Shown piece by piece: positions 9,059 through 17,600 of a DNA stretch of 49,412 bases. The position numbers were made by a program, and so were the translations under genes. The number at the start of each line of letters is the position of its first letter. The stretch's first letter is position 1. This stretch comes from Paludibacteraceae bacterium (GTDB lineage: Bacteria > Bacteroidota > Bacteroidia > Bacteroidales > Paludibacteraceae). The stretch lies in NCBI GenBank assembly GCA_016283095.1, contig JAEEMG010000013.1, positions 1-49,412 on the forward strand, in the 5' to 3' direction. Below the pieces are notes generated by a model. It was not told the origin of the DNA. It searched no databases and saw only the letters and a program-made list of their open reading frames with translations.

Positions 9059-9777
9059 TTATCGTTTAATATTCTATTCAATCCAATCCTTAACAGATTT
9101 TCTTTTGCAAATATCTTAATTTTTACGTTGCTTTCAAAGTATTTTGCACCTCCACCCGTTAAAAAAACTAAAAGTTTTGGAAATTTTTTGCTTAATCTAC
9201 GGTATGAACCCTCTATCTCATGCAAAATTCCGCTGTAGCAACCTGAGTAGATTGCGGTCTGGGTGTCGTCTCCAATCTCTTTCCATTCTGTGTTTATGTC
9301 CACTTGTGGAAGCTTTGCGGTGAATGTGTGAAGGGCATTCAGTCGCATCTGCATCCCGGGCGCGATATTGCCTCCGAGGTATACTCCTTTGCTCACAATA
9401 TCGTATGTGATTGCTGTTCCGACGTCGATTACCAGAATATTAGCGTCTTTCCCTGCGATAGAATAGGCTCCTACGCATGCGGCGAGCCTGTCCATTCCAA
9501 GTGTGTGTGGTGTACGGTATCTGTTTTCCAGAGGTACTTTCGTCTCATGTGTCAGTTGGATGAAGTTGACGGAATGACTCACGTCTGCGATCAAATCTTC
9601 ATTCCCTCCTCTTACACTGCTGTAGATTGCGTGCTTGATGCCATGCTTGCTGATGATTTCTGCGACTTCTCTGGCATCATAGTTTTGGCTTTCATAGAGT
9701 GCGACCTCTTGGTTGCTTCCTCCTTCATACACTCCATATTTAATATGTGTGTTTCCTTCGTCGATAATCAGATTCAT
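9043..9777 (-). CDS. coaX: Type III pantothenate kinase
   Basis: The 244-residue enzyme catalyses the ATP-dependent phosphorylation of pantothenate, the first step of coenzyme A synthesis, in the cytoplasm. Type III signatures are present: the N-terminal phosphate-binding loop DEGNT (residues 6-10), the GMDR substrate motif at 94-97, IDVGTAITYD near 117-126, GGNIAPGM, and LTGGGAKYF near the C-terminus. Length is normal. It heads a tight operon running through the barrel candidate, TPR protein and lptC to the GldE/CorC-like gene. The terminator of the WG-repeat gene ends about 40 nt before its start, and I find no TAnnTTTG box in that gap. Confidence 0.95.
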   Translation of the reverse strand: MNLIIDEGNTHIKYGVYEGGSNQEVALYESQNYDAREVAEIISKHGIKHAIYSSVRGGNEDLIADVSHSVNFIQLTHETKVPLENRYRTPHTLGMDRLAACVGAYSIAGKDANILVIDVGTAITYDIVSKGVYLGGNIAPGMQMRLNALHTFTAKLPQVDINTEWKEIGDDTQTAIYSGCYSGILHEIEGSYRRLSKKFPKLLVFLTGGGAKYFESNVKIKIFAKENLLRIGLNRILNDKCQKE

Positions 9778-9817
9778 TCTATTCTGAATTTTTCTCGTCT
9801 GATTGCAAGTGAACTAT

Positions 9818-9851
9818 AAAAAAATGACAGACTATTTCTAATCTGTCATTT
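9818..9851 (-). terminator. Terminator of the WG-repeat gene
   Basis: A perfect 10-bp stem (9822-9831 AAATGACAGA with 9842-9851 TCTGTCATTT) with a 10-nt loop is followed on the minus strand by a run of T residues (complement of 9818-9824). It lies 24 nt after the end of the WG-repeat gene. Confidence 0.8.
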
Positions 9852-9875
9852 CTTTTGACATTGTTGTTTTAGCTT

Positions 9876-12572
9876 TTAATATTTCACTACGCCGTATTTG
9901 TCATTCTTCAATACGACTGCAGACTTATCTTTCACTCCTGAAATCTTTCCGTAGTTAGTGTAAAGTTTGATGTATCCTTTCTCGTCAACCAATCCGAATT
10001 TGTTGTTCTTCTTGTTCTTGAATACACCGTTTTCATACAACTCTGAGTTCTTTGGTAGGAAAGGCACTCCATTTTTGTTGAAGCACATCTTGTCTCCATT
10101 AAGTTCTGCCTCTACGACTTTTCCATCAAATGATGTGATCGACTGTGCGAACGGCACAACCACTTCTGTACCAGCCTTATCCAAAACTCCACATTTTCCG
10201 TTCGCATCCTTACATACGAAATAGTTCTCAGAAAGTTCTGTGATCTGTCGGTAGTATGGCTCGACTACAATTTTACCTTCAGGTGAAATCAAACCTGTTT
10301 TGGCTGCGTTGAAGATTCCCATATCTGCTGTTTCAAACGCTGTGAATTTGTTTGAGAATTTTTTCAAACGAACCTCGTCTTTTGTAGTTGTGATGATCTT
10401 GCCTGCTTTTACGATGATTCTTGAAGAAACACCATTTTCAAATACATTCAATAGAATAACATCTGAAACTTTACCTGAGAGCAACTCTTCACAGTCACCA
10501 TCGATAGCGTGGTTCGGATCAAGAATCTTTTCGTATTTAGGCTCCAACACTACTTGTCCGTAGTAAAGAAGTCCTTTTTTGTCTCCGTTTGTTACAACTG
10601 AGTAACCGTTGCAATATTTTGTCATGTTGTCGTATGTCGGAGTGACACACTCTTTACCGCCTTGCAATGCGCATGCTTGACCTCCTTTGTTGACGATCAA
10701 CATTCCGTTTGATACCTCTTTGTCGATGCTAGAGAATCCAGAGATTGTTCCGATTTTACCTGTCTTGTCGTACATGTCGTAGCTAGTTCCGTTAGCATAG
10801 TAGATGATTCCACCTGCTCTAGATACTTTGTTGTTCTGGTTTTCTGGAATACTCAAGATTTCCTCGCCAGCTTTGTTGATGTAGATCCACTTGCCTGCTT
10901 TCTTCACTTTTGCGATTCCTTCTGAGAAACATTCTTCGAAATCTTCATACTGAAGTTTGATGTTGGCATGTGCTGGAGTTTTATCCAAGAATCCCCAGTG
11001 GCTTCCTACTTTGTATGCGATCATTTTTTCTTTTCCACCACAATCTTTGTACTCGCTTAGAGCTGCACAGTAGAGGAATGCTCCTGTTGTATCCATCCAT
11101 CCTTCAGTTGAAGGGGAAGTCTTGATGATCGCGATTCCATCCTGATCGTAGTAAGGCATCATGTCGTGGTTGATGCTTCCGATCAAATCTCCATCAGGAT
11201 TGTAGATTCCGTATTTCTTTCCCTGGCGAACTTTGAGGTATTTGCTGTCGATATCGTCAGAATTACGCCATTGAACCTGATCGAACTTTTCGTCAACTTT
11301 TGTATTTCCTTCTGGATCAACGATCACAAGTTTGCCTGCATCTGTCATCGCAACACCACCGTTTCTCAACACTTTGTATTTGAACTGCGTTAGAGAACCA
11401 GAAACGAAAGGCTGGATAGCTGTCTTTTCTCCCTTATAGCTCAATCCCCAAGAATTGCCTTGCTTGAATGCAATGAAATTTTTTGAGATGATTTCGATGT
11501 CGGATGCTGAAGTCGCTACGAAATCAAGTATTGTTGAACCGTTTGTTGGATTGATGACTCCCCATTTACCTCCTTTCTTGGCGATCAACTTGCTGTCTGC
11601 AATGTCGGAGAAATCATCGAATGAAGGGGCAACCAACTCTTTTCCTGTGAAATCCATGATTCCCCACTTTCCGAAATCGTTCACAAGGTAGTAGCTCTTC
11701 TTTGCGATTGAGTCTTCCGCAAGACGGATGTTCTTGTATTTTGGCTCAACTTTCCAAGTCAAGTACTTTTGCAAATCTTCAATCTTACCCTCGAACTCCT
11801 TCACCTTCTTCTCCTCGTTTGGATACAAACCGATGAATTTTGCATACGAGTTGATGTTGTCGTTTGCTTTTGCTTCGTCGTAGCTCATCTGAAGCAATCC
11901 GCTTTGGATTTCGGAATTGTATTTCGAGTTTGGATATTTTTCCATGTACGACGCATAAGCATCAGCTGACTTTGGAAGTTTTGCAAATGCGATAGAGTCA
12001 CGCATGTTGATTGCCTTTTCCTTGTTCGGAGAATTAGGATAGTCTAGGATAAACTTTTCAACGTCGCGCAAATTGGCTCCTTTTAGGGTTTTGTTGAACA
12101 ATAAATCCTCTTTTCCTCGATTCGCTTCTTCAAGGTAAGAACATGATTCACAGATTTTTATGATATTGTCGTAAGCCTCGACAGTCTTCTTTGACCTAGC
12201 ATATTCCAACAAGTTTGCCTCCACTTCCGTACGCACAGTCTCCAAATCAAATTCGGCTTCACGCATACAGTTCATAACTCGTTGATTTGTAACGTAATCG
12301 CTGTAAGAAATGCGCTTGTAGAAGTCGTATGCTTTCAGCGGATTATATTTTGGATTTTTCTTGTGGTTGTATGCTAAACATTCACTCAATTGATACAAAA
12401 ACTGGTCCGGCGAAGATGTGATTTTTATCTTCGAACGAGTTTTTAAAGCACTTTCAACCTTACCTTTTCTTAGTGCCTTGATCACATCAGTGATGTCTGA
12501 TGCTGCATTCGCAACACTTAAGGTAAAGATGCTCAACATTAGAGAAATCAACGCTCTTTTCATCATAGTCAT
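9876..12572 (-). CDS. Secreted WG-repeat protein
   Basis: I place the start at the ATG at 12572, giving 898 residues, because a signal peptide follows at once (MTMMKRALISLMLSIFTLSV) and a TATATTTG box lies 25 nt upstream. An earlier in-frame ATG at 12680 would put 36 non-signal residues before it. ATGs at 12566 and 12563 are equally possible. Residues 20-260 are helical and TPR-like (ADAYASYMEKYPNSKYNSEI). From about 280 to the end there are many WG-type beta repeats, such as FGKWGIMDFTGKELVAPSF, GGKWGVINPTNG, GNSWGLSYKGEK and GKCGVLDKAGTEVVVPF. WG repeats are predicted to form a repetitive beta scaffold and have no assigned reaction. The gene appears monocistronic, with its own promoter and terminator. 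Confidence 0.85.
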   Translation of the reverse strand: MTMMKRALISLMLSIFTLSVANAASDITDVIKALRKGKVESALKTRSKIKITSSPDQFLYQLSECLAYNHKKNPKYNPLKAYDFYKRISYSDYVTNQRVMNCMREAEFDLETVRTEVEANLLEYARSKKTVEAYDNIIKICESCSYLEEANRGKEDLLFNKTLKGANLRDVEKFILDYPNSPNKEKAINMRDSIAFAKLPKSADAYASYMEKYPNSKYNSEIQSGLLQMSYDEAKANDNINSYAKFIGLYPNEEKKVKEFEGKIEDLQKYLTWKVEPKYKNIRLAEDSIAKKSYYLVNDFGKWGIMDFTGKELVAPSFDDFSDIADSKLIAKKGGKWGVINPTNGSTILDFVATSASDIEIISKNFIAFKQGNSWGLSYKGEKTAIQPFVSGSLTQFKYKVLRNGGVAMTDAGKLVIVDPEGNTKVDEKFDQVQWRNSDDIDSKYLKVRQGKKYGIYNPDGDLIGSINHDMMPYYDQDGIAIIKTSPSTEGWMDTTGAFLYCAALSEYKDCGGKEKMIAYKVGSHWGFLDKTPAHANIKLQYEDFEECFSEGIAKVKKAGKWIYINKAGEEILSIPENQNNKVSRAGGIIYYANGTSYDMYDKTGKIGTISGFSSIDKEVSNGMLIVNKGGQACALQGGKECVTPTYDNMTKYCNGYSVVTNGDKKGLLYYGQVVLEPKYEKILDPNHAIDGDCEELLSGKVSDVILLNVFENGVSSRIIVKAGKIITTTKDEVRLKKFSNKFTAFETADMGIFNAAKTGLISPEGKIVVEPYYRQITELSENYFVCKDANGKCGVLDKAGTEVVVPFAQSITSFDGKVVEAELNGDKMCFNKNGVPFLPKNSELYENGVFKNKKNNKFGLVDEKGYIKLYTNYGKISGVKDKSAVVLKNDKYGVVKY

Positions 12573-12596
12573 GCTAGTTTTTTGTGAAAATTCACA

Positions 12597-12604
12597 CAAA
12601 TATA
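12597..12604 (-). promoter_or_regulatory. Candidate -7 box for the WG-repeat gene
   Basis: TATATTTG on the minus strand, 25 nt before the chosen start codon at 12572. About 20 nt upstream only ATTG/TTGT is present in place of TTTG. It supports the shorter gene start, because it lies inside the longer reading frame. Confidence 0.5.
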
Positions 12605-12681
12605 AATTTTCAAAATTATTCAGACAATAGTCTTTTTCTGTTTTTATGATATTGTTGATAAATGAATGAGTTATCAACAAA

Positions 12682-13602
12682 TCAAATGAAAAATTCGGCG
12701 ATCGCTGTTCTTAATTTCTCTGCTTTGTTGGCTTTCAGCACTTTTTTGCGATTACGCTTTTCTATGTCTGGAAGTAAATATTCAAAGTATGCTTTCACAT
12801 GAGCGACACTCTGTTCTTCTCCGTTCATCAACTCTTCACAATGGCTGAATAGCTTCTTAATCAATTGTTTAGATTTGTCTTTCTTCTCTTTCTCTGGCAT
12901 CGGCTCTCCATTTTTGTATTCCGACGCGAGGGCTGGATTCATTAGCAGCCCACGTCCAATCATGATGCCTTTCAGAGTAGGGTAGACGGTGCTGAATTTG
13001 TTGATGTCGTCGGTCGTAGTAACGTCGCCATTATATATGAGAGGATGCTTGCAGACTTTTGCAAACTCAGCGAATTTTGCGTGGTTGATATCCCCAGAAT
13101 ATTGATCTTTTGCGATTCTAGGATGCATCGTCACCTCTGTAAAAGGAAAATCATTAATGATATCTATTATGTCAAATATTTGATTTTCATCATCATAACC
13201 AAGTCTTGTTTTCAATGAGAATCGTGTAGACGGATGTGCTTCCAACACTTTTATCATCGCTTTTACGGCCTCTTTATCTGCCAACAGACCTGATCCCATG
13301 CCATGTTTTGCGATCATAGGGAAAGGGCATCCCATGTTGATATTCACCTCTTTATATCCCTTCTCCTCAAGCATAGATATCATCTTCTCGATATCTTCAG
13401 GTTTGGTAGACGCGATGATCTGCGGAATAGTGTTGCATTCCGTCTCATCTGGCAATTCACGCATATCTTTTTTGCGAAAATCACCACGTTCTACACGTAT
13501 GAAAGGAGTATAATATTTGTCTATACCACCGAAGATTTCGGCGTGTAACTTTCTGAAAACTGAATCTGTATAGCCTTGTAGTGGGGCAAAATGAATTTCC
13601 AT
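12682..13602 (-). CDS. tRNA-dihydrouridine synthase (Dus family)
   Basis: The 306-residue flavoenzyme reduces specific uridines in tRNA to dihydrouridine. The N-terminal FMN-binding barrel opens with FAPLQGYTDSVFRKL (the family APMxGxTD motif). The active-site loop NINMGCPFPMIAKHGMGSGL carries the catalytic Cys92, and MHPRIAKDQYSG and YNGDVTT follow as in Dus barrels, with a helical C-terminal domain (ending KLRTAIAEFFI). Which Dus subfamily it belongs to, and which uridine it modifies, cannot be settled by eye. A TATATTTG box lies 25 nt upstream. It stands first at the divergent region facing the giant adhesin gene. Confidence 0.92.
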   Translation of the reverse strand: MEIHFAPLQGYTDSVFRKLHAEIFGGIDKYYTPFIRVERGDFRKKDMRELPDETECNTIPQIIASTKPEDIEKMISMLEEKGYKEVNINMGCPFPMIAKHGMGSGLLADKEAVKAMIKVLEAHPSTRFSLKTRLGYDDENQIFDIIDIINDFPFTEVTMHPRIAKDQYSGDINHAKFAEFAKVCKHPLIYNGDVTTTDDINKFSTVYPTLKGIMIGRGLLMNPALASEYKNGEPMPEKEKKDKSKQLIKKLFSHCEELMNGEEQSVAHVKAYFEYLLPDIEKRNRKKVLKANKAEKLRTAIAEFFI

Positions 13603-13627
13603 GTATCTGATTTTTATTATTTAATCG

Positions 13628-13635
13628 CAAATATA
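13628..13635 (-). promoter_or_regulatory. Candidate -7 box for the tRNA-dihydrouridine synthase gene
   Basis: TATATTTG on the minus strand, 25 nt before the start codon. No clear TTTG is seen about 20 nt further upstream, so only the -7 element is supported. Confidence 0.5.
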
Positions 13636-13680
13636 CGTTTTTTTTATGGCAGACGACATTTTGTTAGGATACATTTTCCT

Positions 13681-13768
13681 CCGACCGCTAAGTGCTGTCG
13701 GTTACATTAACTTGTGGTTATGTGTTTCCTTCTCGGAAACGGGTGACGGGAGAGGACAAACCTGTCAC
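13681..13768. other. Cluster of three hairpins in a GC-rich island
   Basis: Three perfect stems lie within 88 nt of otherwise AT-rich sequence: CCGAC/GTCGG (13681-13685 with 13697-13701), GTTTCC/GGAAAC (13724-13729 with 13735-13740, 5-nt loop), and GTGACGGG/CCTGTCAC (13743-13750 with 13761-13768, one G-U pair, 10-nt loop). None is followed by a T-run, so they do not look like terminators. They could be a structured RNA or a remnant of older sequence; I do not recognise a known RNA family. Confidence 0.4.
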
Positions 13769-13962
13769 GGAGTGGAATGAATTGATATTGGTTAGCCGTA
13801 TCAGTTTGTCTCATAATATGTTATGTTGTTGTTGGCATGTGGTGTGGGTATATAACGATTAAGTATATTTTTTCTGTTTGTATATGTTTTTACTTATCTG
13901 CTGAAAAGTATTATTAGTTACTCTGTATGAAAGTTTCCATTTAGTAATGTGTTTTTGTCCAA

Positions 13963-13994
13963 AAATGCAAAAATTGTTGATAACTTTTGCATTT
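13963..13994. repeat. Perfect 10-bp inverted repeat, possible operator
   Basis: AAATGCAAAA (13963-13972) and TTTTGCATTT (13985-13994) form a perfect palindrome around a 12-nt spacer. It ends 28 nt before the TAATTTTG box that could drive the adhesin gene, a suitable place for a dimeric DNA-binding protein. It could also arise by chance in AT-rich DNA. Confidence 0.35.
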
Positions 13995-14022
13995 CCTCTG
14001 ATTTTATTAGTGTTGATTTAAT

Positions 14023-14030
14023 TAATTTTG
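14023..14030 (+). promoter_or_regulatory. Candidate -7 box for the giant adhesin gene
   Basis: TAATTTTG is the only plus-strand match to TAnnTTTG I find in the intergenic region. The upstream element is poor (TCTG, 22-nt spacer). If used, the transcript would have a leader of roughly 285 nt. Confidence 0.35.
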
Positions 14031-14322
14031 TTAATACTTATACTATGGTTTGGACTGTAGTATGACGGATATTAGAGTTAATAAATTGATTGATAGACCT
14101 ATATATTGTGCGGTATTGCTCATGGTTATAATTCATCATCATGAAAAACTGTATTATTAGGAATATTAGGATATAATTAATTTATAAAAGGATAAAATAA
14201 AAGGATGAAGAAAATGAAAAAAGGTGCTTGTATAAATATGTATAGATGGTGTGGTTATTGACACTCATATTTAAATATGTATATATAGAGCAACGGATTA
14301 ATATTAGAAGTGTGAGATACAA

Positions 14323-14625
14323 ATGGAAAATAATAAAAAAAATAATATAATCATGAGGAAATTTCTACAGAAATTTGTTGATTGGATAGCGATGCTTCTG
14401 CGCTGGCTTTGTGTAGCGCCGAACGATGCCGTCCAATGCCAGCATGATACCCGTATGGAAAAACATCGGGATGTCGATGCAAGGCAGGAGAGGATAGAGT
14501 TCATATCCTCCGAGTTGGTGAAGACCCAAAGGCTCTTTGCCGAGTGTAAATCATTTATCCGTCAGCGGTTCAAGAGAGTGGCTGTGGGAGCCGTGCTTTT
14601 TGGATCTGCTTTGTCTGCAAGTGGA
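14323..14625 (+). other. Extended, GC-rich signal-peptide region of the giant adhesin
   Basis: The first 101 codons precede the expected signal-peptidase site. They contain a first hydrophobic patch (WIAMLLRWLCVA, 21-32), a charged segment (40-85, with RQERIEFISSEL) and then the conventional signal core. GC is about 57% at 14401-14460 and 50% at 14461-14520, against 35% at 14641-14700 and 23% at 14941-15000. Codons such as GCG, CTG and CGC, rare elsewhere in the gene, are used here. This shape recalls extended signal peptides of large autotransporters, though no homology is implied. Confidence 0.7.
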
Positions 14626-17600
14626 CAGGATCAGCGAAACCTTGGTTTTGCTCATGGTTTGGATGGTTGGCGTTTGTATTATGGTGCAGTATTGTATAAA
14701 TCGACAGGATCTTCTTCTAATTGTGATGCTGTAACAAATGGAGCTAATGCATGTCCTTATGTTTACTATTGGAATTATCAGGATTTTCTTGATGGCTTTC
14801 AAATGATGCACAATAAAGTTTGTCCTTTTAGTAATGATGTAAATGCATCAGGACAGCCATTAAGAAATTATTTTTCTTCTTGTGAACCAAGTGGTGATGG
14901 TTATGCTGCAACTACTGCACAATTCTATGAGATAAGTGCCGAATCTGAAATTAAAAAGTATTATTATGATAAGGTTTATCAAAAAACTTGGGATGCTAGA
15001 ACGGAGCAATACAGATTTTATGTTATAGGAAAAAATTCAAGTAGTGCAGGTTTTGGTGTTTATTCTGATCCTAATGTGAATCACTATGGAAATGGATTAG
15101 CAAGCAAAATACATGGAGAAGAAATAGAATTGCCAAGAGTTTTCCCTGGTGCTGAACATTCATGTAGAATCGGAGCTTGTGGTCACAGAATCAGTGCTGG
15201 TAGTAAGTGGGTTGTTGATCAAACTAAAAGTAAAGCTAGTACAAATCCATTTTCAACAGAGTTTGCAGTGCCTTCATGGAAAAATGAATTTGAAAAAACT
15301 GCAGCTGCAGAGCAAATGTTGTATGAGTTTACAAAAGGAGATGATGATGATTTCTTGATGATTCATTACCTTGCTTTGTCTGAGGCTCCAGAGAAAACAC
15401 ATTATGCTACTGGATCTCCTGAATTTACAATTGGTGCATATTCTACAAGTGATCAGAGTGTTGATCTTGGATTGATAAATGTGAGTGGCTCTGGATGGAA
15501 CAAATTGACATGTGGAGACTCAAAAATGACATCTTTCGATATGACTTGTAGTCAGGGGCATAATTATGAATGTTCGAAAATTCCAGGTGTGTCTTCTGAT
15601 AAACAATTGATAACTTCTTTACCTAATACAGGATGGTATTCTACTGGATCTGCTCCTGAAATAAGAAATTCGGAATCGAAAGGTTGGAGAACTTTGATTT
15701 ATCCTCTTGATGCATTGAAGAAGGGTGACCGTATTGGTTTGCAGTTTATAACACGAGACTGTAATTATAGCTCACAAAAAGCAGGTGGACATTCATGTTA
15801 TATGTATTTCACATGTGAAGTGAAGAAAAAATCTTTGATCGCTACTATATGTGATGCTGATAATGGACCTTTGAATGCGACTGCAACTAAAGGATATAAC
15901 GCTTATATATTTGGTATAAAGACTGATCGAGGATTCCAAAGATTACATGGTGGAGTCTTGACAAGTAATGAATTTGAAATTACAAAAACTAACGAACATA
16001 GTGCGTATTGGCGTTATATTCAATCAAATGGTTCTGAAGGAACTCTTGTTTGTTATATGGCATCTACTGTTGGTGAGTTGAATAAGACGACAGATCAAGA
16101 GTTAAATAGTAATAATGACAATTGTATTGTAAAGGCAGAAACTCACTTTGGTGCTACTGATGTAGAAGGTACGTTTGTTGAAAAGTGGACTTGTCCTACA
16201 GGTTCAGATCAAGAGGATGGTTTGAATATAGAAGGTCTAAACCTTAACTATAAACGAAACAATTTTGCTACTGATCCTATAACGGATATACAGTTTTTTG
16301 TAAAAAAGAAAAATGGAGGTTCTTATCCTGATGTCGCAGACTGGACAATTGGTGCTTCGGCTTGTAGTCAAGTGGTAGATGATAAAAAAGTGTCTCTATT
16401 ATTTAATGCACATAGGTTTGTAGAAGCGAATGCTTATACTGAGACTTATACTATTAAAGCAATTTTGACTTCTTCTGCAGGCTGTATCAGTGTAATTGAA
16501 CAGGATTTTACTCCAGCACCTGCTTTGAATCCAAAATTTGATGTTGTTGGAACTTGTCAGTATGGAGATATCCGTATTACGAATGAAAGCCACAATTCTT
16601 TGGGTTCAACTAGATATACCGCTACATATTATTTAAATGGTAATCGTCTTGAGGATAAGACTGATTTGTCTGCGTTGCTTCTTTCTAACGACGTTGTTAC
16701 AGAAAGTGCAAACATGGCAGGAGTGAATGAAGTATATGTGATTGCGAAAGATGAAAATGGATGTACGTACACATCCCCAACAGCTTCAGTCACTTTGACA
16801 TCGTCTCCTGTTGTTGATCTATATATCAATCCAGATTCATATAAACAAGAGATTGAAGTAAAGAATAATATCACAAGAACTGTAACTTTGGAGGTTTGTC
16901 CTGGAGGTAAGGTAAAGGTTACTCCATTCTCTACAGATCAATCATCTGCGGCATCTAAATATAAATTCCAATGGTATGATGCCACAAATTCTATTACTGA
17001 TCCTGCTGTTACAGCTACAGTTGGTAATGCCGGAACTAATAGTGGCGTTTATACTTCAGGAGAAAAAGAACTAGGTAAGGGAGTACATACTCTTACGGTT
17101 ACCGCAGATGGAGGATGTAAGACTACTTGGACTGTTTATGTTCAGGAGTCTGCAGGAAAAATTATTTTAGGTGATATAGCGAAGGTTTGTCCTGGAGATC
17201 CGCTCACAATTGATGTGGAGGGTGCAAGGTCAGTTCTATCGGTTAACTTTGTGGTTGAAGAGACTCAAGGTGCTACACCGGTTAAAACTGTCGCAGATTT
17301 CTCTTGGAAGTCTTCTTCTAATCAATTGACAATTTCGAAGATAGCTGATGTGTCTCTTTATGCTAATGCATATCAGTATTACTATGAGATTGAATTCATT
17401 AATGATGATAATTGTTCGGAGAAGAAAACATTTATTCCTAAGAATCTTGCTGCTCCATCGGTTACGTATACGGTGAAGAATGGAAGCACTGAAATTGGTA
17501 AGACTTCTTCAATTGATCCAACTGATAATGTCACATTATGGACTGCAGAACCTGTTTGTCCGGGGACTGTATTGACTATCACACTTAACAATGCATCCGC

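Larger units (their letters stand above)
13603..14322. other. 720-nt divergent intergenic region
   Basis: This is the only long gene-free stretch. It contains, left to right, the dusB-like gene's -7 box (13628-13635, minus), a GC-rich block of hairpins (13681-13768), AT-rich sequence, a 10-bp inverted repeat (13963-13994), a plus-strand TAATTTTG box (14023-14030) and an 18-codon reading frame (14205-14261). I see no longer gene on either strand and no IS ends. The adhesin start at 14323 has no Shine-Dalgarno sequence. Confidence 0.8.

Noticed and set aside
12573-12680. N-terminal extension of the WG-repeat protein to the ATG at 12680
   Set aside because: The signal peptide begins at the ATG at 12572 and a TATATTTG box lies inside the proposed extension, so it is more likely leader and promoter DNA.
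13603-14322. Sigma-54 (-24/-12) promoter upstream of the giant adhesin
   Set aside because: No TGGCAC-N5-TTGC-like pair was found; the closest stretch (TTGGCATGTGGTGTGG) lacks the GC element.
14304-14504. Minus-strand frame antisense to the adhesin start, and other antisense frames within the adhesin gene
   Set aside because: They have low-complexity, Ser/Ile/Arg-rich content typical of the reverse strand of this repeat gene and no recognisable features.
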